DNA of 50,849 nucleotides, from assembly GCF_016213215.1 (NCBI RefSeq), contig NZ_JACRAW010000114.1, forward strand, positions 1 to 50,849, in the 5' to 3' direction. The position numbers and the translations under genes were made by a program. Source of the DNA: Bradyrhizobium sp. (GTDB taxonomy: Bacteria > Pseudomonadota > Alphaproteobacteria > Rhizobiales > Xanthobacteraceae). The notes under the pieces are model-generated. The model was not told the origin of the DNA and searched no databases. It saw nothing but the letters and a program-made list of their open reading frames with translations. This document shows, in pieces, positions 42,424 to 50,658 of the stretch (position 1 is the first letter of the stretch; the number at the start of each line of letters is the position of its first letter).

Positions 42424-43038
42424 ATGAAACTCACTTTCTCTCCCGCCTCGCCCTTCGCCCGCAAGGTGCGCATTGCCGCGATCGAGCTCGGCCTGATCGA
42501 TCAAATCGAGCTGACGACGATCACGGTGGCCCCGGGCCAGGCCAACGCCGAATATGAGAAGATTAACCCGCTCAAGAAGCTGCCGGTGCTGATCCTCGAC
42601 AGCGGCGATGTCATCCTCGACTCGTATGTCATCGCCGAATATCTCGACGAGCTTGCCGGCGGCGGCCGGCTGATCCCGGCCTCGGGTCCCTTGAAATGGA
42701 AGGTCAAGACCGAGCACTCGCTGCTCCAGGGCATGCTCGATTCCATGCTGCTGTGCCGCTATGAGAACGCCATGCGGCCGGAAAGCTTGCGCTGGAAGGT
42801 GTGGAGCGACGATCACTGGAACAGGGTCTGGTCCGGCATGGCGCGGTTCGATAGCGATGCGGCAATGCTGTCGCGGCCTCTGGATATCGCACAGATCGCG
42901 CTCACCTGCGTGCTGGGCTACGCCGATTTCCGCTTCGCCGACCGGCCCTGGCGCAAGGCATTCCCGAATCTCGATGCGTTTCACCAGAAGATGCTGGAGC
43001 GGTCTTCGGTCAAGATCTCCCTGCCACCGCCGGCTTAA
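42424..43038 (+). CDS. Glutathione S-transferase-like protein, 204 aa
   Basis: The thioredoxin-fold N-terminal domain begins MKLTFSPASPFARKVRIAAIELGL, with a serine at the usual glutathione-activating position, and continues NPLKKLPVLILDSGDVILDSYVIAEYLDEL (cis-Pro and the ESxxI-like DSYVI). The helical C-terminal domain follows. This matches the bacterial GST group often linked to aromatic degradation. It is followed after 17 bp by the second metallo-hydrolase gene, probably in one transcript with the FAH gene. Confidence 0.9.
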   Translation: MKLTFSPASPFARKVRIAAIELGLIDQIELTTITVAPGQANAEYEKINPLKKLPVLILDSGDVILDSYVIAEYLDELAGGGRLIPASGPLKWKVKTEHSLLQGMLDSMLLCRYENAMRPESLRWKVWSDDHWNRVWSGMARFDSDAAMLSRPLDIAQIALTCVLGYADFRFADRPWRKAFPNLDAFHQKMLERSSVKISLPPPA

Positions 43039-43055
43039 GGTCAAGAAACATAGCC

Positions 43056-43928
43056 ATGACTCTGAAGTTCAGCGCCGGCGATCTCACCATTCATCGCATC
43101 ATTGAGCAGGAGATGTCTTTCCTGCCCGCTAGCGACATGCTGCCGGGCTTGACGCCGGAGTTGCTCGCGGAAAGCCGCGCATGGTTGCGACAGGCAAAGG
43201 CGCTGGACGACAACGACGTGCTGATCCTGTGCTTCCAGTCCTACGTCATCAAGACGTCCCATCACACCATTCTGGTCGATAGCTGCATCGGCAACGACAA
43301 GCCACGGCCGCAGCGGCCGAAATGGCACATGAAGACCGACGACACCTATATGAAGGCGCTGAACGCGGCGGGCTTTGCGACCGGCGACATCGACTTCGTC
43401 ATGTGCACGCATTTGCATGTCGATCACGTCGGCTGGAATACGCGCCTTGACAACGGCCGCTGGGTGCCGACCTTCCCGAAGGCGCGCTATGTCTTCGCCA
43501 GGACCGAGTTCGACTACTGGAACGAGCAGAACCGCAAGACGGAGGTGGCGACTTTCACCGACAGCGTGCTGCCCGTCGTCGAGGCCGGCCGTGCCGAGAT
43601 CGTCGGCAACGAGCACCAGATCGGCGACCATGTCCGCATCGTGCCGACGCCCGGCCACACGCCTGGACACGCAGCCTTCGCTTTCGGCCGCAACAGGGAT
43701 GACGTCGTGTGCAGCGGCGACTTGATGCACTCACCGCTGCAGGCGCTTCATCCCGAATTGTCGCCGAAATTCGACGTCGACCCGGCGCTGGCCGCCGTGA
43801 CCCGGCGCAACTTCCTGGAGCGCTACTGCGACACCGACACGCTGTGCTGCACCGCGCATTTCCCCTCGCCTTCCGCCGGCAGGATCCGCCGCAAGGGCAG
43901 CGGGTTCACGTGCGAGGCAGCGGCCTAA
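43056..43928 (+). CDS. Metallo-beta-lactamase-fold hydrolase, second paralogue, 290 aa
   Basis: Metal ligands: THLHVDHVGW, His in TPGHTPGHAA, Asp in CSGDLMHSP and His in AHFPSPSAG. It shares the general plan of the gene at 40437, but the middle and C-terminal parts differ, suggesting different substrates. It lies 17 bp after the GST gene. Lactonase or esterase activity is inferred from the fold only. Confidence 0.9.
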   Translation: MTLKFSAGDLTIHRIIEQEMSFLPASDMLPGLTPELLAESRAWLRQAKALDDNDVLILCFQSYVIKTSHHTILVDSCIGNDKPRPQRPKWHMKTDDTYMKALNAAGFATGDIDFVMCTHLHVDHVGWNTRLDNGRWVPTFPKARYVFARTEFDYWNEQNRKTEVATFTDSVLPVVEAGRAEIVGNEHQIGDHVRIVPTPGHTPGHAAFAFGRNRDDVVCSGDLMHSPLQALHPELSPKFDVDPALAAVTRRNFLERYCDTDTLCCTAHFPSPSAGRIRRKGSGFTCEAAA

Positions 43929-43991
43929 GGCCACGCCTCCGCTGACGCTCTGCCACCTCCCCCGGAGGGGCAAGGCAAGCAACGAAACCGC

Positions 43992-44552
43992 TCAATCGAA
44001 CAGGCTTGGGGTGTGATTGACGATCGCGCCTTCGATAGCGAGCATCTTCAATTTCGTCACCACCCCGCCATTGGCGGAAAAGCCGCCCGGCTTGTTGCCG
44101 GCCGCGAGCACGCGATGGCAGGGCACCACAATCGGACACGGATTGCGTCCGAGCGCCTGGCCGACGTCACGCGACAGTTCGACACCGCCGAGCTGCTTTG
44201 CGATGTCGCCATAGGTCATGGTCCGGCCGGGCGGGATGGTGCGGGCGATGTCATAGACGCCGCGATTGAATGCGGGCACGCCCTCGAGATCGAGCACGAT
44301 GTCTTTGAGGTCATCCGGCTCGCCCGCAAGCAGTCTCACGATGCGCTCGATCGCACCGCGCACCTGCGGCGTTGGCTCACCTTCGCTGATCTCGCGATAG
44401 CGCTGGCGGATGCGACCGCGGGTCTTGTCTTCGCTGCCCATCGGCAATTGCACACCGGTGATGCCGCGCCCGCTCCAGGCGACAGCGCAAGCACCGATCG
44501 CGGTGTCGAACAGGGCAAAATGCTGGTCTGTCTGTATCATGGCAGGCTCCAT
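43992..44552 (-). CDS. Methylated-DNA-protein-cysteine methyltransferase, 186 aa
   Basis: Repairs O6-alkylguanine by transferring the alkyl group to its own cysteine. The active motif PCHRV (NPCPIVVPCHRVLAAG) is present, and the preceding helix-turn-helix part is IPPGRTMTYGDIAKQLGG. The N-terminal domain is short, as in Ogt-type enzymes. GGAG lies 5 bp before the ATG at 44552; a longer reading to 44579 is possible. It stands between opposite-strand genes and is probably transcribed alone. Confidence 0.92.
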   Translation of the reverse strand: MEPAMIQTDQHFALFDTAIGACAVAWSGRGITGVQLPMGSEDKTRGRIRQRYREISEGEPTPQVRGAIERIVRLLAGEPDDLKDIVLDLEGVPAFNRGVYDIARTIPPGRTMTYGDIAKQLGGVELSRDVGQALGRNPCPIVVPCHRVLAAGNKPGGFSANGGVVTKLKMLAIEGAIVNHTPSLFD

Positions 44553-44686
44553 GGAGACTCCAAGGAAACTCCAAGTCATGCGTCCACGTCTGAGATCGAT
44601 ACGAAATCTAGGCTTGGAAATTGTTGCGATCCACCCGAATCCAGATGAATCTCTCGCTGTTCCACTTTGATCGGGACGAGGTCCTC

Positions 44687-45508
44687 ATGCACACCAAGCA
44701 CGTCAACGGCTACGACATGGCCTATCTCGACATTGGCCCGCAGGTCGCCGGAAAACCGCCACTGGTGTGCGTGCATGGTTCGCTGTGCGATTTCCGGATC
44801 TGGTCGGCGGTGCTCGGTCCCCTGACGACGCAGCATCGCGTCATCGCTGTCAGCCTTCGGCATTTCTTTCCCGACCATTGGGACGGAATCGGCCACACCT
44901 ATTCGATCGCCCAGCATGTCGAGGACATGATCGCCTTCATCGAGCAGATCGGGCCGAAGCCGGTCGATCTGATGGGCCATTCCCGCGGCGGACACATCGC
45001 GTTCCGGGTGGCGCAGCAGCGGCCGGACCTGTTGCGCAAGTTGATCCTGGCCGAACCGGGCGGCGAATTGGATGACTCGCTCGATCCGGACTTCGCGCCC
45101 GGCCCCTCGCCGCTTGCGGCCAGGATCGCCGCCTCCGCCGAGGTGATCGCCAAGGGCGACATCGACGGCGGGCTGATGATCTTTATCGAGGCGCTTGAGG
45201 GACGCGGCGCGTGGACGCGCCTGCCCGCGACATCGAAGCAATTGCTGAGGGACAACGCCACCACGCTGATCGGCCAGACCCGCGATCAGCGTCCGCCCTT
45301 CTCCAGGGCAGACGCGCAATCGATCAGGACGCCGACCCTGTTCATCGGCGGCGCCAAAACCAGAGGTACGCTGGCAAAGGTGCTGCACGCGCTGGCAGGC
45401 CATGTTCCGAATTCCAGGACGGCCCTCATTCCAGGCGCAACGCATCCCATGTTCGAACAGGCGCCGCAGCGCTTCTGCGAGATCGTGCTGGCGTTTCTGG
45501 CCGACTAA
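44687..45508 (+). CDS. Alpha/beta hydrolase, 273 aa
   Basis: The nucleophile elbow is GHSRGG (LMGHSRGGHIAF), the oxyanion motif VCVHGSLCDFRIW, and the catalytic His is near GATHPMFEQAP. The acidic residue lies probably in the TLFIGGAKTRG region, where the usual Asp is not obvious. GAGG precedes the ATG at 44687; earlier in-frame ATGs at 44621 and 44645 have no ribosome site. Divergent from the MGMT gene. Substrate unknown. Confidence 0.87.
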   Translation: MHTKHVNGYDMAYLDIGPQVAGKPPLVCVHGSLCDFRIWSAVLGPLTTQHRVIAVSLRHFFPDHWDGIGHTYSIAQHVEDMIAFIEQIGPKPVDLMGHSRGGHIAFRVAQQRPDLLRKLILAEPGGELDDSLDPDFAPGPSPLAARIAASAEVIAKGDIDGGLMIFIEALEGRGAWTRLPATSKQLLRDNATTLIGQTRDQRPPFSRADAQSIRTPTLFIGGAKTRGTLAKVLHALAGHVPNSRTALIPGATHPMFEQAPQRFCEIVLAFLAD

Positions 45509-45635
45509 GCTGTGAGCAGGTGCAACATCGGCTGGGTTGAACCGGCGTTATCCGATGACGCGGCTGACGTGACTCGGGAAAGGCGGTAAGATCGACCAAG
45601 AAGAAGACGGTCAAGACGGCAAAGGAGGAAGCGCG

Positions 45636-46436
45636 ATGAACCTCACCCCGGAACAATTGGCGTTTTTCCAGCGCGAGGGCTGGCTGTTCCTGCCCGAGCT
45701 GTTCAGCCAGGAGGAAGTGGATTTCCTCGCGCGCGAGGCCGAACGCATCTACAGCGCCGACCGTCCTGAGGTGTGGCGCGAGAAGAGCGGCGCGCCGCGC
45801 ACGGCCTTTGCGGCCCACCTCTACAACGAGGCGTTCGGCGTTCTCGGCGCGCATCCGCGGATGATCGAGCCGGTGGAGCAGATCTTCGGCGAGAAGGTCT
45901 ACATGCACCAATTCAAGATCAACGCCAAGTCGGCCTTCACCGGCGACGTCTGGCAATGGCACCAGGACTACGGCACCTGGAAGCGCGACGACGGCATGCC
46001 GGAGCCACGCGCGATGAACATCGCAATCTTCCTCGACGAAGTGATGCCGATCAACGGTCCGCTGATGCTGGTGCCAAGGAGCCAGCACGCCGGCGATCTC
46101 GAAGCCTCGCACGATCTCAAGACCACCTCCTATCCGCTGTGGACGCTGAATGAGGACACCGTGACGAGCCTGGTGAAGCAGGGCGGCATCGTCGCGCCGA
46201 CCGGCAAGCCCGGCGGCATGCTGATGTTCCACGGCAATCTCGTGCACGGCTCGGCCGGCAACATCACGCCCTACCCGCGCAAGATCGTGTACCTGACGCT
46301 GAATGCGGTTTCCAACTACATCCGCAAACCCACACGGCCGGACTATATCGCCCATCGCGACTTCACGCCGATTCAGACGGTGGAGGATGACGCGCTGCTG
46401 CGATTGGCGCGTGCGCACCGCCAGGCGGCGGAGTAG
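45636..46436 (+). CDS. Phytanoyl-CoA dioxygenase (PhyH) family protein, 266 aa
   Basis: An Fe(II)/2-oxoglutarate oxygenase. The iron ligands are His and Asp in WQWHQDYGTW and the distal His in HGNLVHGSAGN; a later Arg (PYPRKIVYL) binds 2-oxoglutarate. The start LTPEQLAFFQREGWLFLPELFSQEEVDFL is typical of the ectoine-hydroxylase-like PhyH group. The family hydroxylates small molecules; without ect genes nearby, ectoine is only one option. GGAGGAAGCGCG precedes the ATG. Confidence 0.9.
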   Translation: MNLTPEQLAFFQREGWLFLPELFSQEEVDFLAREAERIYSADRPEVWREKSGAPRTAFAAHLYNEAFGVLGAHPRMIEPVEQIFGEKVYMHQFKINAKSAFTGDVWQWHQDYGTWKRDDGMPEPRAMNIAIFLDEVMPINGPLMLVPRSQHAGDLEASHDLKTTSYPLWTLNEDTVTSLVKQGGIVAPTGKPGGMLMFHGNLVHGSAGNITPYPRKIVYLTLNAVSNYIRKPTRPDYIAHRDFTPIQTVEDDALLRLARAHRQAAE

Positions 46437-46444
46437 TTTTGCTC

Positions 46445-46564
46445 TGTCATTCCTGGGCGCGCGTTGGCGCGAGCCCGGAATCCATAACCACGATCGGGAG
46501 CATGGATTCTCTGATGTGCAATTGCACATCACAGCTCGCGACTTTGTCGCGCCCCGGAATGACA
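46445..46564. repeat. Palindromic intergenic repeat (GTCATTCCTGGG type)
   Basis: TGTCATTCCTGGGCGCG at the left is mirrored by CGCGCCCCGGAATGACA at the right. In between are GGAATCCATAACC and GGATTCTCTGATG segments plus the small palindrome GTGCAATTGCAC. It is a second family, different from the GTCATTGCGAGC repeats. Confidence 0.75.
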
Positions 46565-46617
46565 GACATCGATAGTCCATGCCGCCTCCCACACCATAGC
46601 AGTAGCGGAATTGTTCC

Positions 46618-47928
46618 ATGAATCTCTTCCATCTTCTCAAGGCCCGGCACGCCGCGGGAAAGCCGGTGCGGGTTGCCCTGATCGGCGCCGGCAAGTTCGG
46701 GTCGATGTTCCTGTCCCAGGTGCCGCATGTGCCGGGGCTTGAGGTGCCGGTCATCGTTGACCTCGACCGCGAGCGGGCGCGCGAGGCCTGCCGCACCGTC
46801 GGCTGGGATGCGGCACGGATCGAGGCCACCACCTTCACCCAGGACGGCAGCAAGGCGGCGTCAGGCAATGTCGACGTGATCGTGGAGGCGACCGGCAACC
46901 CGGCCGTCGGCATCAGGCACGCGCGCGCGGCGATTGCGGCCGGCAAGCACATCGTCATGGTCAACGTCGAAGCCGACGTACTGGCAGGCCCGCTGCTCGC
47001 GCAGGAGGCCCGCAAGGCCGGCGTCGTCTATTCGCTCGCCTATGGCGACCAGCCCGCCCTGACGGCGGAGATGGTCGACTGGGCGCGCGCCACCGGCTTT
47101 CGCGTCGTCGCCGCCGGCAAAGGCACGAAATATCTGCCCTCCTATCACGACGTGACGCCGGATGGCGTGTGGCAGCATTACGGATTGACGGCCGCCGAAG
47201 CGCAGTCGGCCGGCATGAACCCTCAGATGTTCAACTCCTTCCTCGACGGCACCAAGTCGGCGATCGAGATGGCGGCCATCGCCAATGCGACCGGGCTCGA
47301 CGTTCCGGCGGACGGCCTGTTGTTTCCGGCCTGCGGCGTCGACGACCTGCCGCACGTGATGCGGCCGCGCGAGATGGGCGGCGTCCTGGAAAAATCCGGC
47401 GTCGTCGAAGTGGTGTCCTCGATCGAGCGCGATGGCCGTCCCGTGTTCCGCGATCTGCGCTGGGGCGTATATGTCGTTCTCGAAGCACCGAACGATTATG
47501 CCGCCGACTGCTTCAGGCAATACGGCCTCAGGACCGATGCCACCGGCCGCTATGCCGCTATGTACAAGCCGTATCATCTCATCGGGTTAGAACTGAACAT
47601 TTCGGTGCTGTCGGCCGCGCTACGCAACGAGCCCACCGGGCAGGCGTTTGGCTTCCGTGGCGACGTCGTTGCGGTTGCCAAGCGCGATTTGCGCGCGAGC
47701 GAGATGCTGGACGGCGAAGGCGGCTACACGGTGTGGGGCAAGCTGATGCCGGCACAAGCCAGCGTGACGGCGGGCGCGCTGCCGATCGGGCTCGCGCATC
47801 GCGTCAAGCTGACGAGCGATGTCGCGCGTGGCGCTGTGGTTCGCTGGAACGACGTCGCAATCGACGCGAATGACGAAACCGTGAAAGTGCGGCGTGCAAT
47901 GGAAGCTGCGTTCGCAATGCAGCAATAG
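46618..47928 (+). CDS. NAD(P)-binding oxidoreductase with C-terminal SAF domain, 436 aa
   Basis: A Rossmann fold start (VRVALIGAGKFGSMFLSQVPHVPG), homoserine-dehydrogenase-like parts (VDVIVEATGNPAVGIRHARAAIAAGKHIVMVNVEADVLAGP) and a C-terminal SAF/FlgA-like region (VAKRDLRASEMLDGEGGYTVWGKLMPAQASVTAGALPIGLAHRVKLTSDVARGAVVRWNDV). The family is found beside sugar-acid or C4-carbohydrate catabolism genes; its members are annotated only broadly. Here a TRAP binding protein follows about 270 bp later, which may deliver the substrate. Confidence 0.82.
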   Translation: MNLFHLLKARHAAGKPVRVALIGAGKFGSMFLSQVPHVPGLEVPVIVDLDRERAREACRTVGWDAARIEATTFTQDGSKAASGNVDVIVEATGNPAVGIRHARAAIAAGKHIVMVNVEADVLAGPLLAQEARKAGVVYSLAYGDQPALTAEMVDWARATGFRVVAAGKGTKYLPSYHDVTPDGVWQHYGLTAAEAQSAGMNPQMFNSFLDGTKSAIEMAAIANATGLDVPADGLLFPACGVDDLPHVMRPREMGGVLEKSGVVEVVSSIERDGRPVFRDLRWGVYVVLEAPNDYAADCFRQYGLRTDATGRYAAMYKPYHLIGLELNISVLSAALRNEPTGQAFGFRGDVVAVAKRDLRASEMLDGEGGYTVWGKLMPAQASVTAGALPIGLAHRVKLTSDVARGAVVRWNDVAIDANDETVKVRRAMEAAFAMQQ

Positions 47929-48200
47929 GGGACCCGCGCCTTCGCATCTGCGATCAAGCGCATGATTCGGCCCGAAGGGCCGCGTCAGCGCGAGGTGCGG
48001 GCGGTCTTCCGAAAGATCGTCCTCGTAAGAGAGCTGAAAGCGATTGCGCGCTTGATTCGCGCGGTTCCTTTCGCCATCCTGAGCCAGTCCGGAAAAATTC
48101 GTCTCGGACAGCAAGCAACGTCGGCCGCCGGCGAAGCAAAACGACAGCAAGATCGTGTCCCTCGTCGAGCTATCGACAAACAAAAATAGAGGGGAAGTGC

Positions 48201-49289
48201 ATGAAACGTCGTGAATTCCTGACCGCAGGAGGGTTAGGCCTTGCCGCAAGTGCCGTCGCGGCACCAGCTATCGCGCAATCGATGCCGGAGGTGAAATGGC
48301 GCCTGGCAGCGAGCTGGCCGAAGTCGCTCGATACGCTCTATGGCGGCTGCGAATATTTCTGCAAGCGTGTGGCCGAAGTGACCGACAACCGCTTCCAGAT
48401 CCAGCCCTTTGCCGCGGGCGAGATCGTGCCCGGCCTGCAGGTGCTCGACGCCGTGTCCAACGGCACGGTCGAGATTGGCAACACCGCGCTCTACTATTAC
48501 TGGGGCAAGAATCCGGCGTTTACGTTCGGCACGTCGCTGCCGTTCGGACTGAACACGCGCCAGCACATCTCGTGGCTGTTGTGGGGTGGCGGTCAGGACA
48601 TGCTCAATGCGCTCCTGAAGGAGCATGGCGCCTACGGCATTCCGACCGGCTCGACCGGAGCGCAGATGGGCGGCTGGTTCCGCAAGGAGATTAAGACGAT
48701 CGACGACCTCAAGGGGTTGAAGTTCCGGGTCGGCGGCTTTGCCGGCAACATCGTCAAGAAGGTCGGCGGCGTGCCGCAGCAGATCGCGGCGGGCGATATT
48801 TATCCGGCGCTGGAAAAGGGCACGATCGACGCGGCGGAATGGGTCGGCCCCTATGACGACGAGAAGCTCGGCTTCGTGAAGGTCGCAAAATACTACTACT
48901 ATCCCGGATGGTGGGAAGGCACCGGACAGGGCCACAACATCGTCAACCTCGAGAAGTGGAATTCGCTGCCCAAGCACTATCAGGCGGCCATTAACACCGC
49001 TTCGCTCGACACCTTCACCTGGGTTACGGGCAAATACGACAACGTCAACCCGCCGGCGCTGAAGCGCCTGTTGGCGGCAGGCGCGATCTTGAGACCGTTC
49101 CCGCAGGAAGTGCTGGAAGCCTGCTACAACGCGGCCAACGAGATCTATGCCGACCTCTCCAAGAGCAATGCGCATTTCGGCAAGATGCATTCAAGCCTTG
49201 CCGCCTACCGCAACGAATCGCTGGCCTGGATGCAGGTTGCGGAATTGAGCTTCGACAGTTTCATGATGCGGATGCGCACGCGGACGTAA
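48201..49289 (+). CDS. TRAP transporter substrate-binding protein (DctP family), 362 aa
   Basis: The signal peptide has a twin arginine (MKRREFLTAGGLGLAASAVAAPAIA), so export may be by Tat. The DctP/TakP pattern includes WRLAASWPKSLDTLYGG, GLKFRVGGFAGNIVKKVGGVPQQIAAGDIYPALEKGTIDAAEWVGPYDDEKLGF and YYYYPGWWEGTGQGHNIVNLEKW. The DAAEWVGPYDD stretch is the mark of the TakP-like subgroup that binds 2-oxo acids or related monocarboxylates. No DctQ or DctM membrane genes lie beside it: a terminator follows directly. It is therefore an orphan binding protein. Confidence 0.92.
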   Translation: MKRREFLTAGGLGLAASAVAAPAIAQSMPEVKWRLAASWPKSLDTLYGGCEYFCKRVAEVTDNRFQIQPFAAGEIVPGLQVLDAVSNGTVEIGNTALYYYWGKNPAFTFGTSLPFGLNTRQHISWLLWGGGQDMLNALLKEHGAYGIPTGSTGAQMGGWFRKEIKTIDDLKGLKFRVGGFAGNIVKKVGGVPQQIAAGDIYPALEKGTIDAAEWVGPYDDEKLGFVKVAKYYYYPGWWEGTGQGHNIVNLEKWNSLPKHYQAAINTASLDTFTWVTGKYDNVNPPALKRLLAAGAILRPFPQEVLEACYNAANEIYADLSKSNAHFGKMHSSLAAYRNESLAWMQVAELSFDSFMMRMRTRT

Positions 49290-49313
49290 GAAAGGCGGCG
49301 CGACAAGAATCAG

Positions 49314-49345
49314 AAAGCCCCGGAGAGGACTCCGGGGCTTTTTTC
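49314..49345 (+). terminator. Rho-independent terminator after the TRAP gene
   Basis: AAGCCCCGGAG pairs with CTCCGGGGCTT around a 4-nt loop (AGGA) and is followed by TTTT. It is 25 bp after the stop. Confidence 0.9.
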
Positions 49346-49384
49346 ACTTGACCTGTGCCAGGTCGTTGAGCGCGTTACTTCGCT

Positions 49385-49499
49385 TGTCATTGCCCGGCTC
49401 GACCGGCGATTCAGCATTCCAGAGACGTCGGTTGGGCGATGAGCGATCGCAACGAGTGCCGCGGAGTACCGGATTGCCCGACCGAGCCGGGGCATGACA
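49385..49499. repeat. Palindromic intergenic repeat (GTCATTGCCCGG type)
   Basis: TGTCATTGCCCGGCTCGACCGG is mirrored by CCGACCGAGCCGGGGCATGACA about 70 bp later, with internal GGATTGCCCGACC. It is related in layout to the repeat at 46445 but differs in the core. Confidence 0.7.
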
Positions 49500-49540
49500 G
49501 CGGTGAGTGACGGCATGCAGTGGCGAGACTGCCGCCAGGC

Positions 49541-50149
49541 TCAGTCCTGATCGTCGGCGAAGATGGCGGCGAGCTTGTCGTAATATTTGGCGACGACGTC
49601 GATGTTGCCCTTGTTCTCGATCGCAGGCAGCGGCGATTTCAGCGCCTGGTTGAGCTCGTCGAGCGCCTCCTTCTTGTCCTTGGCCGCCAACTTCTTGTCG
49701 GCCTCGATCTGCGCGATCTGCGCCTTGATCACGGCTTCCGGCCCGACATACTTCCTGGTAGCGGGATCGAAGCCGCCGAGCACGAGGCCGATGTTGTCGA
49801 TCACGGTGGAGTATTCGTCGTAACCGGCAAAACCGTGCTTCTTGGCAACGGCGTCGAGCTGCGCGATGACCTTGGCATCCGGCTGGGCGTTGTCCGGCAG
49901 CTTGTCGGTGATCGCCTCGATGTCCTTCTGCACCGACAGTACGCCCTCGATCTGCTTGTCGGTCAGCGCGATCTGCTTGATGGAGAGAGGCTGTGCCGCG
50001 GGCTGCTGACCGGCGGGAGGCGCGGCCTGGGCGGGAGCATCCGGCTGCTTGGCTTGCGCGAGCGCAGTATCGGCTGGAGCCAGCGCCAGGGCGGAGGCAA
50101 GGCAGGCCATGCTCAGCGCGGCGATGGCGGGACGAAAGAACTCACGCAT
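49541..50149 (-). CDS. Periplasmic hypothetical protein, 202 aa
   Basis: The signal peptide is MREFFRPAIAALSMACLASALALAPADTALA. A Pro/Ala/Gln linker (KQPDAPAQAAPPAGQQPAAQP) follows, and then a helical domain (LSIKQIALTDKQIEGVLSVQKDIEAITDKLPDNAQPDAKVIAQLDAVAKKHGFAGYDEYSTVIDNIGLVLGGFDP ... IAAIFADDQD-like end). GGAG before the ATG at 50149 sets the start. It stands alone next to the rRNA operon. Similar proteins occur across Bradyrhizobiaceae; no function is known to me. Confidence 0.82.
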   Translation of the reverse strand: MREFFRPAIAALSMACLASALALAPADTALAQAKQPDAPAQAAPPAGQQPAAQPLSIKQIALTDKQIEGVLSVQKDIEAITDKLPDNAQPDAKVIAQLDAVAKKHGFAGYDEYSTVIDNIGLVLGGFDPATRKYVGPEAVIKAQIAQIEADKKLAAKDKKEALDELNQALKSPLPAIENKGNIDVVAKYYDKLAAIFADDQD

Positions 50150-50369
50150 TGGGAGTCTCCTCAGGTTTTTTGGAACTGGAGAGGCGTGCAACCCGTACGG
50201 GTCTGACGTGAACGGCCAATGAACTGGCGCGTGGTCAGTTCCGATCGATATCGCTCCGCCGAACTAAGCAGGCACCCGCGTCAGCTTGAGGGCCGAGGAT
50301 ATCTTCCGGGAGGCGTCGCCGTGGCCCACGATCATTTGCAAGAGGGCCGATCTAGGCGAAGCATGCGCA

Positions 50370-50404
50370 AATAAAAACGCCGCTTCCGTGACGGAAGCGG
50401 CGTT
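50370..50404 (-). terminator. rRNA operon terminator
   Basis: CGCCGCTTCC pairs with GGAAGCGGCG around a short loop; on the minus strand it is followed by TTTTTATTTG. It lies about 50 bp after the 5S gene. Confidence 0.85.
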
Positions 50405-50450
50405 GTTGTTGTTCCACATCGAAAAGAGGAAATTTCCTTGTCCTTGGCAG

Positions 50451-50569
50451 GCCTGGCAGCGACCTACTCTCCCAGGGCTTAAGCCATAGTACCATTGGCG
50501 CTGAGGAGTTTAACGGCCGAGTTCGGGATGGGATCGGGTTCAAGCTCCTCGCTAGAACCACCAGGCCGG
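50451..50569 (-). rRNA. 5S ribosomal RNA
   Basis: The minus strand starts GCCGGCCTGGTGGTTCTAGC and ends GGGAGAGTAGGTCGCTGCCAGGC. It contains CCCGATCCCATCCCGAACTCGG and GCGCCAATGGTACT, the universal 5S elements. Ends are estimated to within a few bases. Confidence 0.95.
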
Positions 50570-50658
50570 CGAAGGACAAGGAAACGAAGCAAGCCGAACG
50601 CTTTTGAAGCGTTCAAGGTCATCGCGCATGACGCGCTATGGACACTGAAAATGAGAGC

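Noticed and set aside
47962..48189. 75-aa frame before the TRAP gene
   Set aside because: It overlaps minus-strand frames of equal length and shows no family pattern; probably leader DNA of the TRAP gene.
31243..49499. Palindromic repeats as a possible CRISPR array
   Set aside because: The repeats are single, long palindromes scattered between genes, without regular spacers or cas genes.
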